A DNA stretch of 41,872 nucleotides from Cryomorphaceae bacterium BACL7 MAG-120322-bin74. GTDB lineage: Bacteria; Bacteroidota; Bacteroidia; Flavobacteriales; Schleiferiaceae. Positions 23,376 through 31,896 of the stretch are shown in pieces (positions within the stretch are counted from its first letter, which is position 1; each line of letters starts with the position of its first letter). Below the pieces are notes generated by a model. The model worked only from the letters and a program-made list of their open reading frames with translations. It was not told the origin of the DNA and searched no databases. The translations under genes were made by a program, and so were the position numbers. The stretch lies in assembly GCA_001438205.1 (NCBI GenBank), contig LICG01000013.1, forward strand, positions 1 to 41,872, given 5' to 3'.

Positions 23376-24878
23376 TTAAAGACGTTCCAAAGCCCCTGCG
23401 TCCGGGAGGGAAGGGCGTGCTTGACCCAAGGCATCTAAAGGAACACGGCTGAGGGGTCCAGCAAGGCCAATGCCCTGGGCAGCGGAGGCAGAGTCTAGTT
23501 GATAATTTCTTGAAGTAGGCAATACAAATTGAGGATTTGCATTGAAAAGGCATGCGAAGAAATGGTTCGGGTCAGACACGTCGTACACCGGCGGGGTGGG
23601 GGTGATATCCAATTTGAGCAAGCTCCCCTCGATAAAGTAGTTCGCCTGGGCTTGGCTCCCGAGGCCTAGCCCTAACTCAGAATCTTGGTTTCCGGCTATG
23701 ATGCAGTTTCCAAAATAGGCTTCATTTAGGTCGCGGTAACGGAATTGTCCCATGCCGTCATCATAGCGGTTATAGAGGCCCACCGTCGGGGTGCTTCTGG
23801 CCGCAGGGAACTGATTATAAAAAGTACAATGGTCTGCGTGAACCCTACCGCCAAGGGCATAGAGTCCGTAAAGTCCCGCGTTGGCCACCACCACATTTTG
23901 CATCGTGATATGACCAAATCCGCTGTAAATAGTGGCGCGACTAAAGTCTCTTAGCAAACTGTTTTGCAACACGACGTTGGCAGGTTGGCCTTCGGGTACC
24001 GAATCACAACGGATGCCCATGGTGCCATTCTTCATGTGGGTATGATTCATGTACATGCTCGCCCCACGTTGCACAAAAATGCCGCCCAGCAATCCGCCCC
24101 ATTGCCCTGCGATGTCATCATAAAAAGGTTCTAATCGGTCCCCTTCTAAAACAATAGGATCATCAAAAGAGCCTTGGTTGGCATCGTCTAGCCGCAATGT
24201 GCCGCCAGTGGCTACCCAAATGCCGGATTGCGCGTGAAAATGCACCCGGGCCCCAGCCAAAATATCTAAGGTTCCGCCCGAATCCACCACGGCATACCCA
24301 TAGACAACGTGGGGCTTGTCATCTGTCCAGGTAGACATTGGGGGCAGAACCGAATAGGGGATCTGTATATCTGTGTAGGGGGGAGGTTGTGGAATGACCA
24401 ACACCTTCGTGGGGTAGTGAAAATGGGCGTCCCAAGCCAATGAAACCAAATCAATGGATTGCACGACCTCCTTATTTTGGATGACCAAGGAGTCTACATG
24501 GAGCATTTCTACGCCGCCAGAAGGGGCGGTGATTTCAACAAAAATCCACAAACTATCCCCCGCAGGAAGAAAGACATCGGTCACCTCAGGTCCTGGAACG
24601 CCGTCAATATTGAAGCGAAAAGGACTCTGGTCCCCTTTGCCCAAGGCGATGCGGTCAAGTAGAATATTTTCCTGTGTTGGATTGATGATGCGCACGGTGC
24701 GCGTGGAGCTGCCTAGGGTGCTAAAGACTGTGTCTAGGTAGACAGTATCTGCCGAAAAAGCAAGCGACACACCATGGTCCGTCACCAAGTTGTTGGGTTT
24801 ACAACTTGGGAGTAAGAGGGTAAGCCCAATGAAGCACACCAGTAAGCTTAGAAAAATACGATGCTTATTCAAGATCAT
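23376..24878 (-). CDS. Right-handed beta-helix lipoprotein
   Basis: 500 residues. The start (MILNKHRIFLSLLVCFIGLT, then LLLPSC) is a lipoprotein signal, with Cys26 as the lipidated residue, so it should be anchored in the outer or inner membrane facing the periplasm or outside. An N-terminal part of about 130 residues looks like an immunoglobulin-like fold with the TVRIINPTQENILLDRIALG segment. Residues from about 195 to 400 show the stacked pattern of a parallel beta-helix (for example NVVLQNSLLRDFSRATIYSG, then HITMQNVVVANAGLYGL, then RVHADHCTFYNQ). The last 80 residues are Pro-rich. No catalytic signature of a known polysaccharide lyase is evident. Function unknown. It ends 20 bases from the acyl-CoA reductase stop, convergently. 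Confidence 0.82.
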   Translation of the reverse strand: MILNKHRIFLSLLVCFIGLTLLLPSCKPNNLVTDHGVSLAFSADTVYLDTVFSTLGSSTRTVRIINPTQENILLDRIALGKGDQSPFRFNIDGVPGPEVTDVFLPAGDSLWIFVEITAPSGGVEMLHVDSLVIQNKEVVQSIDLVSLAWDAHFHYPTKVLVIPQPPPYTDIQIPYSVLPPMSTWTDDKPHVVYGYAVVDSGGTLDILAGARVHFHAQSGIWVATGGTLRLDDANQGSFDDPIVLEGDRLEPFYDDIAGQWGGLLGGIFVQRGASMYMNHTHMKNGTMGIRCDSVPEGQPANVVLQNSLLRDFSRATIYSGFGHITMQNVVVANAGLYGLYALGGRVHADHCTFYNQFPAARSTPTVGLYNRYDDGMGQFRYRDLNEAYFGNCIIAGNQDSELGLGLGSQAQANYFIEGSLLKLDITPTPPVYDVSDPNHFFACLFNANPQFVLPTSRNYQLDSASAAQGIGLAGPLSRVPLDALGQARPSLPDAGALERL

Positions 24879-24882
24879 TCAG

Positions 24883-24890
24883 TACATTTG
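24883..24890 (+). promoter_or_regulatory. Bacteroidota -7 box (TACATTTG) upstream of rpmE2
   Basis: Plus-strand TACATTTG, full TAnnTTTG match. The predicted leader to the ATG at 24944 is about 45-50 bases, the longest in the window for a gene with a clear box. The leader contains a small CCGG-AAA-CCGG hairpin (24903-24913) that might matter for autoregulation, but this is not supported further. Confidence 0.5.
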
Positions 24891-24943
24891 CCCCCCGCTA
24901 ATCCGGAAACCGGGCCAAATCTCGGTTAAAACTATTACAAGCG

Positions 24944-25195
24944 ATGAAAAACGAAATTCACCCCACCAACTACCGCGTCTGCGCCTTCAAAGATATGAGC
25001 ACAGGAGACGTAACCCTCATCCGTAGCTGCGCACCAACGAAAGAAATGTTGGATGTAGACGGACAAGAGTATCCTTTGGTGAAGATGGAAGTATCCTCAT
25101 ACTCCCACCCATTCTACACTGGCAAGCAGAAATTGCTGGACACAGCAGGACGTGTGGACAAGTTCCGCAACCGTTACGCAAAGTTCACCAAGTAA
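24944..25195 (+). CDS. rpmE2: 50S ribosomal protein L31, type B
   Basis: 83 residues, starting MKNEIHPTNYRVCAFKDMST and including YPLVKMEVSSYSHPFYTGKQ and VDKFRNRYAKF. This is the longer type B L31. It lacks the CxxC pairs of zinc-binding type A L31, so it is the zinc-independent form. L31 sits at the central protuberance and helps bridge the two ribosomal subunits. In many bacteria the zinc-free form is induced by zinc shortage, while Bacteroidota often have it as the only copy. It heads a plus-strand run with the GlmU-like gene 18 bases later, a pairing often seen in this phylum. Confidence 0.96.
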   Translation: MKNEIHPTNYRVCAFKDMSTGDVTLIRSCAPTKEMLDVDGQEYPLVKMEVSSYSHPFYTGKQKLLDTAGRVDKFRNRYAKFTK

Positions 25196-25213
25196 TTGAA
25201 TTAACTTCGGGTC

Positions 25214-26368
25214 ATGGACTTGGTTTTCCACGACGGACCCGAACACGCTACGCTTAAGCCGCTCACATGGACACGTCCAGTGGCGGATCTGCGCATCGGT
25301 ATATTAACTATTGCTGAAAAGTGGTCCCGTCATTTGGCGGCGACCACTTTTTCTTTTTCTAGCCCAGATTATTTGCAAAAAAAATTCCCGCAGCAAGCTG
25401 GGGACTTGCATGTGCGTGGGGGCGTATTGCCCAACCCATCGCTTGTAGAAGCAGTTCGTGCATTGCAGCCAGGCCAGCGTCTGATGGCCAATGACCAATG
25501 GCTGGCACATCGCAATGGTGAAGAATTAGTGGCTTTTCATGACGATGTTCATCTCCTCCAATATCCAGAGCAAATTTTTGCGTGGAATGGGGTGGAGCTA
25601 GAGGCGGATTATATCTTACTTACCTCGGGCAGAACCTCTGCACCCCTTTCCTCAACCAATACGCTCATAGGTGACCGAATTTTCCTTGAGCCTGGCGCCA
25701 AGGTGGAAGCCGCTATTCTCAATACCACAACAGGACCCATCTATATCGCGGCACATGCGGAGATTATGGAAGGATCTATCGTGCGTGGCGGTCTTGCACT
25801 GGGGGAGTACAGCCAGTTAAAGTTAGGGACCAAGATTTATGGCCCTACCACGGTGGGCCCACATTCTAAGGTGGGAGGGGAAGTCAACAATTCGGTGATT
25901 TGGGGCTACAGCAACAAAGGGCATGATGGCTTTTTGGGTCATGCCGTATTGGGCCAATGGTGCAATCTAGGCGCGGACACGAACAACTCCAACTTGAAGA
26001 ACAACTATGACGAAGTAAAGCGCTGGTCCTATGGGTCTAGGCGCTTTGAGCGCACCGGGATGCAGTTCTGTGGCTTGATCATGGGGGACCATAGCAAATG
26101 TGCCATCAATACGATGTTTAATACAGGTACGGTGGTCGGCGTTCATTGTAACATCTATGGTGCTGGATTTCCACGAAACTTTGTGGCAGATTTCACCTGG
26201 GGCGGTCCTCAGGGAACCATGGAGTACGCCCTTGCTAAGGCATTGTCCACAGCTTCACGTGTCATGGAGCGAAGGGGCATTGCATTAGATGCCATAGAAT
26301 CGGACATCTTGTCAGCCATTTTTGTCCAAACGGCAGAATTCCGGGGTGGCACGGCTCTTGCCCGATAG
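25214..26368 (+). CDS. GlmU-like protein with left-handed beta-helix, possibly a sugar nucleotidyltransferase
   Basis: 384 residues, starting MDLVFHDGPEHATLKPLTWT. The C-terminal half (about residues 145-300) is a left-handed beta-helix of hexapeptide repeats: NTLIGDRIFLEPGAKVEAAIL, IYIAAHAEIMEGSIVRGG, TKIYGPTTVGPHSKVGGEVN, and then HAVLGQWCNLGADTNNSNLK. The N-terminal part has TRPVADLRIGILTIAEKW, a family-specific version of the nucleotidyltransferase fold. The LxAGxGTRM signature of classic pyrophosphorylases is absent, so canonical UDP-GlcNAc synthesis is doubtful. Bacteroidota typically have this protein next to rpmE2 in addition to a true glmU elsewhere. Probably it transfers or holds an activated sugar; the substrate is unknown. 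Confidence 0.8.
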   Translation: MDLVFHDGPEHATLKPLTWTRPVADLRIGILTIAEKWSRHLAATTFSFSSPDYLQKKFPQQAGDLHVRGGVLPNPSLVEAVRALQPGQRLMANDQWLAHRNGEELVAFHDDVHLLQYPEQIFAWNGVELEADYILLTSGRTSAPLSSTNTLIGDRIFLEPGAKVEAAILNTTTGPIYIAAHAEIMEGSIVRGGLALGEYSQLKLGTKIYGPTTVGPHSKVGGEVNNSVIWGYSNKGHDGFLGHAVLGQWCNLGADTNNSNLKNNYDEVKRWSYGSRRFERTGMQFCGLIMGDHSKCAINTMFNTGTVVGVHCNIYGAGFPRNFVADFTWGGPQGTMEYALAKALSTASRVMERRGIALDAIESDILSAIFVQTAEFRGGTALAR

Positions 26369-26375
26369 AGCCACC

Positions 26376-28811
26376 ATGGAAAGGTCAGCATTTTCTTTAT
26401 TGTCCGAGGATACGGACTTCATTCCCCTTATTACCAACGAGGAAGACAATAGCCTCCCCGATAGCGATTTGCTAGAGGATATTGCCTTGTTGCCTTTGCG
26501 CAACACGGTCCAATTCCCCGGGGTAGTATCTCCGATTACGGCGGGGCGCGACAAGAGCATCAAATTGGTGCAGGATGCCCAAAAAGGCAAGAAGCTCTTT
26601 GGGGTGGTGGCTCAAAAGAACCCGGATACTGAAACGCCCGAAGGAGAAGACTTGTATACCGTGGGCACCTTGGTGCAAATGGTAAAGTCCTTTCGTATGC
26701 CGGACGGAAACATTACCGCCATCCTCCAGGGAAAGCGTCGTTTTCGTATTCTTTCCATTACAGAAACAGAGCCCTACCTCAAGGCCAAAGTGGAATATCT
26801 TGCAGAACCTCCCAAGCCGGAAGACACGGAATTTGAGGCCCTCATTCAGAACATCCGCGAAATGGCCTTGGAGATCATCCAAGATTCGCCTAATATCCCA
26901 ACGGAGGCGCAGATTGCTGTCAAGAATATTGAGTCTGACACATTCTTGATCCACTTCATTGCGAGCAATATGAGCTTGGACGTGGAGAAGAAACAGGCCA
27001 TCCTAGTAGAAGACGACCTTAAGAAACGCACCAACAGTGTACTCAAACATTTGAGTTATGAAAAACACTTGTTGGAGGTGAAGAATGATATTGCCAATCG
27101 TGTACGTGGGGAATTTGATCAGCAGCAAAGGGAATATTTCCTTCAGCAGCAGATGAAGACCATTCAGGAAGAATTGGGTGGGGTGAGCAACGAAGTAGAA
27201 CTGGAGGGCATGCGCGAGCGAGCGGCCCAAAAAGAATGGCCGGAAGAAGCGAGCAAACAATTCGCCAAGGAGATTCAACGCTTACAGCGTATGAACCCCC
27301 AAGTGCCCGATTATGGCATTCAACGGACGTATTTGGAGCTGATGCTGGACCTCCCTTGGGACAAGGTTTCAAAGGACCCTATTAAACTAGGCAAGGCCCG
27401 TAAGGTCTTAGACCGCGACCACTTTGGGTTAGAGAAAGTGAAAGAACGCCTTTTAGAGCACTTGGCGGTGCTTCAACTCAAAGGAGACATGAAGAGCCCT
27501 ATTCTATGTCTCTATGGCCCTCCCGGAGTCGGTAAGACCTCACTGGGCAAGTCCGTAGCAGAAGCCCTTGGGCGCGAATATGTGCGCATGTCCTTGGGCG
27601 GGTTGCGAGATGAATCTGAAATCAGAGGCCACCGAAAAACGTATATCGGCGCTATGCCGGGCCGGATCCTACAATTGCTGAAAAAGGCGGGGACATCCAA
27701 TCCAGTCCTGGTCTTAGATGAGATTGATAAGTTGGGATTAGGCATGCAAGGAGACCCCTCTAGTGCGTTATTGGAAGTATTGGATCCGGAGCAGAACCAT
27801 ACCTTTTATGACAATTTCTTGGAAATGGGCTATGACCTTTCCAAAGTGTTGTTCATCGCCACCGCAAATAATATCGGAGCGGTCCAACCTGCTTTGCGCG
27901 ATCGAATGGAGCTCATCGAAGTCAATGGTTATACCCTTGAAGAGAAAGAGCAAATCGCCAAGAAGTATCTGTTGCCAAAGCAGTTGACCGAGCATGGTTT
28001 AACGAAAACGGCTCTAACGCTCAGCAAGCCCCAATTGACCTTTTTGATTGACCGTTATACCCGCGAATCGGGTGTGCGAAATCTAGACCGGACCTTGGCT
28101 AAAGTGGCGCGTAAAATGGCACTGGCAAAAGCGGAAGGCCAAGAACTGGGGGATACATTGAGTGAAGCGCAATTGGCCACCTGGTTGGGTACGCCGAGAT
28201 TTGAACGGGACCGCTACCAAGGCAATGAAGTGGCCGGTGTTGTGACCGGGCTGGCATGGACCCCGGTCGGAGGGGATATCCTCTTTATTGAAACGAATAT
28301 TGCTCCAGGCACAGGCAAACTCTCCATCACAGGGAATCTGGGGGATGTAATGAAAGAATCGGCCACCATCGCCATGGCCTACCTGAAGGCTAATGCGCTG
28401 TCCTATGGCCTCACACCAGAATTATTCACCAAATGGGATGTGCATATTCACGTACCCGAAGGGGCTATCCCAAAGGATGGGCCCTCAGCTGGAATTGCTC
28501 TATTAACGGCACTAACTTCTTTGTTTACGCAGCAAAAGGTGAAAAAAGGCTTGGCCCTGAGTGGTGAGATCACCCTCCGTGGCAAGGTCTTACCTGTAGG
28601 GGGGATCCGGGAGAAAATTCTGGCAGCGAAACGTTCAGGTATCAAACACATTCTCCTTTGCCAAGACAACGAAAAGGACATTCTCGAGATTCCTTCTCGC
28701 TATCTCACAGGCTTGACGATTGCATACGTGACCGAAATGGCGGATGTCATTGCACAAGCCGTAACAACCCAATCGGTCAAGGATGCAAAGGATTTGCGGA
28801 CTTCGCCCTAA
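26376..28811 (+). CDS. lon: ATP-dependent protease Lon
   Basis: 811 residues from the ATG at 26376, 7 bases after the GlmU-like stop; a longer frame from 26322 would overlap that gene. Three parts are seen: the N-terminal substrate-binding domain (about 36-235, with LPLRNTVQFPGVVSPITAGR), the AAA+ module (Walker A GPPGVGKT at 381-388), and the protease with catalytic Ser704 in KDGPSAGIAL and Lys747 in GGIREK. The spacing of 43 residues between them equals that of E. coli Lon. Lon is a cytoplasmic hexamer that degrades misfolded and some regulatory proteins. It is followed by porQ and cmk; a promoter was not identified, so it may be read from rpmE2. Confidence 0.97.
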   Translation: MERSAFSLLSEDTDFIPLITNEEDNSLPDSDLLEDIALLPLRNTVQFPGVVSPITAGRDKSIKLVQDAQKGKKLFGVVAQKNPDTETPEGEDLYTVGTLVQMVKSFRMPDGNITAILQGKRRFRILSITETEPYLKAKVEYLAEPPKPEDTEFEALIQNIREMALEIIQDSPNIPTEAQIAVKNIESDTFLIHFIASNMSLDVEKKQAILVEDDLKKRTNSVLKHLSYEKHLLEVKNDIANRVRGEFDQQQREYFLQQQMKTIQEELGGVSNEVELEGMRERAAQKEWPEEASKQFAKEIQRLQRMNPQVPDYGIQRTYLELMLDLPWDKVSKDPIKLGKARKVLDRDHFGLEKVKERLLEHLAVLQLKGDMKSPILCLYGPPGVGKTSLGKSVAEALGREYVRMSLGGLRDESEIRGHRKTYIGAMPGRILQLLKKAGTSNPVLVLDEIDKLGLGMQGDPSSALLEVLDPEQNHTFYDNFLEMGYDLSKVLFIATANNIGAVQPALRDRMELIEVNGYTLEEKEQIAKKYLLPKQLTEHGLTKTALTLSKPQLTFLIDRYTRESGVRNLDRTLAKVARKMALAKAEGQELGDTLSEAQLATWLGTPRFERDRYQGNEVAGVVTGLAWTPVGGDILFIETNIAPGTGKLSITGNLGDVMKESATIAMAYLKANALSYGLTPELFTKWDVHIHVPEGAIPKDGPSAGIALLTALTSLFTQQKVKKGLALSGEITLRGKVLPVGGIREKILAAKRSGIKHILLCQDNEKDILEIPSRYLTGLTIAYVTEMADVIAQAVTTQSVKDAKDLRTSP

Positions 28812-28820
28812 TTTGTTGGG

Positions 28821-29894
28821 GTGATTCAGCGCTTTCTCCTTCTTTCCACCCTTTTTCTGTGCAGTCAACTTTCTGCGCAGTGGACGTCATTTTCCACGTT
28901 ATCCGGTGGCGGATCTGCTCGATTATTGGGCTTGGGCTGGGACGCCTATGGGCATCCAGGTGATGTGGGATTTGCGGCCTTTAATCCTGCGTCCTTGATG
29001 GATGTGCACAAAGGGCAAGTATCCTTGTCAACCCAAGCCGCGCTTGGCGGACTGCGGACCGGGAGTCTTTCGTACGGATTGCCACTACCCAAGACAAATC
29101 CGAGCAAGGGTTCTTCTTCCATAGTGCAGTGGGATGCCCAACGAGGGTTGCATGGTTGGTCAAAACCCGCGTGGAATGTCGCCATTGGGGCAGATTACCT
29201 GCACAGTGGGCTGCTGGAAGAACGCGATCCAGCGGGGAACCTAGTAGGGACGTTTACGGCACAAGAAATCACCCCGCGCATTGCGGCCTCCGCCCATTGG
29301 CGTACGCTCACGTTTGGATTGGGTAGCAAGCTGGCTATGATGACCTATGGGCCATACACAGCACAAGCGATCGCCTTGGATGCGGGCTGGATTTGGTCGT
29401 TGGATTCTGGTCGAACACGGATAGGGCTGGTGGTCAAAAATGCTGGATTTAACATAGAGTACTTTGCAGGCCAACGTGAATCGCTGCCCTTGGATGTTCA
29501 GGTCACGCTTTCGCAAAAGTTAAAATATGCTCCTTTCCGTTGGAACGTTAGCTACACGCATTTGGAACGATGGGATCTACGCTATTCGGATCCGCAATTG
29601 GTCACCAAAGACCCGCTCAGCGGAGAGATAACCGTGGCACAAATTTCGGCCCTAAACAACGCACTTCGCCATATTCACCCTAGCGTGGAAGCGCAGCTCG
29701 GAGGGCGAATATTTGTTCAAGTTGGGTATAATATTCGGCGTCAAGTAGAAATGAAACTTCCCACCCGGAGGAGCAATGCGGGGCTGAGTTATGGACTAAG
29801 TTTACAGACCCGAAAAATGTCCTACCAATTTGGCTCTGCCGTGTATCATGTGGCGGGCCGATTGAATCAATTTACCGTCGTTCGACGATTTTAA
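28821..29894 (+). CDS. porQ: Type IX secretion system protein PorQ
   Basis: 357 residues with a GTG start at 28821, 9 bases after lon. A signal peptide (MIQRFLLLSTLFLCSQLSAQ, cleavage near SAQ) is followed by an outer-membrane barrel-like protein beginning WTSFSTLSGGGSARLLGLGW. Motifs GHPGDVGFAAFNPASL, RIGLVVKNAGFNIEYFAGQ, and the closing RLNQFTVVRRF are characteristic of the PorP/PorQ/PorV-related family, and the position directly upstream of cmk and downstream of lon is common for PorQ in Bacteroidota. PorQ and PorZ, PorU and PorV together process and attach cargo of the type IX system on the outer membrane. Other por genes are not in this window. Confidence 0.88.
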   Translation: MIQRFLLLSTLFLCSQLSAQWTSFSTLSGGGSARLLGLGWDAYGHPGDVGFAAFNPASLMDVHKGQVSLSTQAALGGLRTGSLSYGLPLPKTNPSKGSSSIVQWDAQRGLHGWSKPAWNVAIGADYLHSGLLEERDPAGNLVGTFTAQEITPRIAASAHWRTLTFGLGSKLAMMTYGPYTAQAIALDAGWIWSLDSGRTRIGLVVKNAGFNIEYFAGQRESLPLDVQVTLSQKLKYAPFRWNVSYTHLERWDLRYSDPQLVTKDPLSGEITVAQISALNNALRHIHPSVEAQLGGRIFVQVGYNIRRQVEMKLPTRRSNAGLSYGLSLQTRKMSYQFGSAVYHVAGRLNQFTVVRRF

Positions 29895-29903
29895 CCCAGT
29901 TCC

Positions 29904-30584
29904 ATGATCATTGCCATTGACGGATTCTCTTCCACAGGTAAAAGCACCGTTGCAAAACGCCTAGCAGCTGCGTTGAACTTTATCTATGTGGACACAGGGG
30001 CCATGTACAGAATGGTTGCTTTGGTCGCCATAAGGCAAGGGTGGGTTCAAGATGGGTATTTGGATGAGGCTGCCTTGGTCCATCATTTGCCCAAGATTGC
30101 GTTGGATTTTCAGCGGGGTGCCCAAGGAGAAAATATGGCCATGCTTAATGGGGAAGAGGTAGAAGCCGCTATTCGCACCATGGAAGTGAACCGAATTGTA
30201 TCACGGGTTTCTTCGATTCCTGCTCTACGTCGTCAACTCGTGGCACAGCAACAACGCATGGGTCGTGGTCATAGCTTAGTGATGGACGGCCGCGATATTG
30301 GTACCGTTGTTTTTCCGGATGCGGAGCTTAAAATCTTTATGACCGCTGATGCGGACATCCGTGCCGGAAGACGATTATCCGAACTCCGGGCAAAAGGCGA
30401 TGCAAGCGTGTCGTTAGAAGAGGTGCGCAGCAATCTCTTGCAGCGCGATGCTGCAGACCAGGCACGGTTGGATTCTCCGCTGCTAAAAGCAGATGATGCG
30501 CGGGTGTTAGACAATTCCCATCGGTCGGCCGATGAGGTCTTTCAGGTAGCCCTAGATTGGGCACACGAAAAGCAAAAAGCTTAA
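29904..30584 (+). CDS. cmk: Cytidylate kinase (CMP/dCMP kinase)
   Basis: 226 residues, normal length. The P-loop is IDGFSSTGKSTVAKRLA (residues 5-21), where the usual GSGKST is STGKST. Further motifs are YVDTGAMYRMVAL, VMDGRDIGTVVFPDAELKIF and the arginine-rich lid RAGRRLSELRAKGD with RDAADQAR. It phosphorylates CMP and dCMP with ATP in nucleotide recycling. It follows porQ by 9 bases, so the two are co-transcribed. The stop codon overlaps the psd stop on the other strand: both use the palindrome TTAA at 30581-30584. Confidence 0.96.
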   Translation: MIIAIDGFSSTGKSTVAKRLAAALNFIYVDTGAMYRMVALVAIRQGWVQDGYLDEAALVHHLPKIALDFQRGAQGENMAMLNGEEVEAAIRTMEVNRIVSRVSSIPALRRQLVAQQQRMGRGHSLVMDGRDIGTVVFPDAELKIFMTADADIRAGRRLSELRAKGDASVSLEEVRSNLLQRDAADQARLDSPLLKADDARVLDNSHRSADEVFQVALDWAHEKQKA

Positions 30585-31243
30585 GTACGCAATGGCAGCC
30601 GTGCAATCACAGTTTCGCCGCCTTTGGGCTTATCACCAATCTGGACAAAGACCTCAGCGTCTAAAGGCAAATAGATGTCCATGCGAGAGCCAAAACGAAT
30701 AAATCCAAATTCCTCACCCGCTTTATATTCTTGTCCAGGTTTGCAGTAAAGGGCAATGCGCCTTGCGACGGCGCCGGCAATTTGGCGGAATAAAACAGGT
30801 CCGGTGGCAGGATGCTCTACCACGACCGTTGTACGCTCATTGAGGGTAGAACTTTTGGGGTGCCAAGCCACTAAGTATTTCCCGGGATGGTATTTGGCAT
30901 AGGTCACTTTGCCTTCCACGGGGACGCGGTTGACGTGGACATTTAAGGGCGACATAAAGATGGAAATCATCTTGCGCTTGTCATGAAAACACTCTGTTTC
31001 TTCGATTTCTTCAATCAACACAACTTTGCCATCCGCCGGCGCAATAACATCTCCCAGATTTGCCACGGTGCTACGGGGCGGGTTGCGGAAAAACTGCAGG
31101 ACTAAAACATACAGGACCAAGGCGATGACCAAATAGGCCTGGGTCAGGAGTTCAATCCCTACCCATTGATCTAGTGCGATGTAGGGAAGACATAAAATGA
31201 GCAGAGCCATGAAAAGGGTAGAATAACCTTCGCGGTGTATCAT
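30581..31243 (-). CDS. psd: Phosphatidylserine decarboxylase, short type
   Basis: 220 residues, the compact Psd form usual in Bacteroidota and archaea. Two N-terminal hydrophobic segments (about 9-24 and 36-50) anchor it in the inner membrane. The core has APADGKVV (68-75), FMSPLNVHVNRVPV (96-109) and the self-cleavage motif Gly185-Ser186 in RFGSRMD, in place of the LGST motif of E. coli Psd; cleavage makes the Ser the pyruvoyl prosthetic group. It converts phosphatidylserine to phosphatidylethanolamine. The start overlaps the cdsA stop by 4 bases, matching the pathway: CdsA makes the CDP-diacylglycerol from which phosphatidylserine is made. Confidence 0.95.
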   Translation of the reverse strand: MIHREGYSTLFMALLILCLPYIALDQWVGIELLTQAYLVIALVLYVLVLQFFRNPPRSTVANLGDVIAPADGKVVLIEEIEETECFHDKRKMISIFMSPLNVHVNRVPVEGKVTYAKYHPGKYLVAWHPKSSTLNERTTVVVEHPATGPVLFRQIAGAVARRIALYCKPGQEYKAGEEFGFIRFGSRMDIYLPLDAEVFVQIGDKPKGGETVIARLPLRT

Positions 31244-31896
31244 GCGATAAGGATAAGGGATTGCAAAAAGGACAAAATAATAATGGAAAGCAAGTAGCTG
31301 TCAAACCGATCCAAAAATCCCCCATGTCCTGGAAGGAAAACCCCTGAATCTTTGACCTCCGCCATGCGCTTGAAACTAGAACCCACCAAGTCTCCAATGG
31401 GTGCGCTAAAAGCAATCATTAACGGCAATGCCCAGGCATACCGCGGCCAGGTGGCGGGATCGGAAAAACTAGATATGGGTCCATCCATTTGGACGAGATA
31501 TGCTGTGCCTAAAATCAAGGTAAAGAGCCCCCCGACAATGGCACCTTCCCATGTTTTCTTAGGGCTCAGGGTGGGGGCCAAGGGTGTCCGGCCCAACAAG
31601 TTTCCACCTACATAGGCCATGGAGTCGCTGACCCAGATCAAAAGAAAAGCGGAGAACAAAATGAAGCCTGCTGTGTCTGTCCAAGTGGTGATGATATGGT
31701 ACGTTGACCAGCCAGCTAGAGACGCATAGAGAATACCCATTCCGCGCTGCGCAGGAGTTAATCGTTCCATCAGAAGGAATTCATAAGCGACACCCAAGAG
31801 GGGCAGCCCAAGCAGGAAGGGGGACCATGGTTCTGCGTTGCAAATCCAAAAAATCGCCAGGGCATAGAGGGCACCCCAAAGGCTGCGTTGCATCAT
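31240..31896 (-). CDS. cdsA: Phosphatidate cytidylyltransferase, unusually short
   Basis: 218 residues, well below the usual 260-285. The family signature is intact at the C-terminus: SFKRMAEVKDSGVFLPGHGG followed by FLDRFDSYL, together with WVSDSMAYVGG and LSPKKTWEGAIVGG in the middle. The start at 31896 overlaps the LUD gene stop (ATGA), and the frame upstream has no other good start before a stop codon at about 31954. The shortening seems to be internal, roughly one or two membrane helices between EFLLMERL and GILYASLAG, rather than at the end. It makes CDP-diacylglycerol from phosphatidate and CTP. Directly followed by psd with 4-base overlap. Confidence 0.93.
   Translation of the reverse strand: MMQRSLWGALYALAIFWICNAEPWSPFLLGLPLLGVAYEFLLMERLTPAQRGMGILYASLAGWSTYHIITTWTDTAGFILFSAFLLIWVSDSMAYVGGNLLGRTPLAPTLSPKKTWEGAIVGGLFTLILGTAYLVQMDGPISSFSDPATWPRYAWALPLMIAFSAPIGDLVGSSFKRMAEVKDSGVFLPGHGGFLDRFDSYLLSIIILSFLQSLILIA

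Noticed and set aside
24903-24913. CCGG-AAA-CCGG hairpin in the rpmE2 leader as a ribosomal-protein autoregulatory element
   Set aside because: A 4-bp stem with a 3-base loop is likely by chance, and no known L31 leader motif is recognisable in Bacteroidota.
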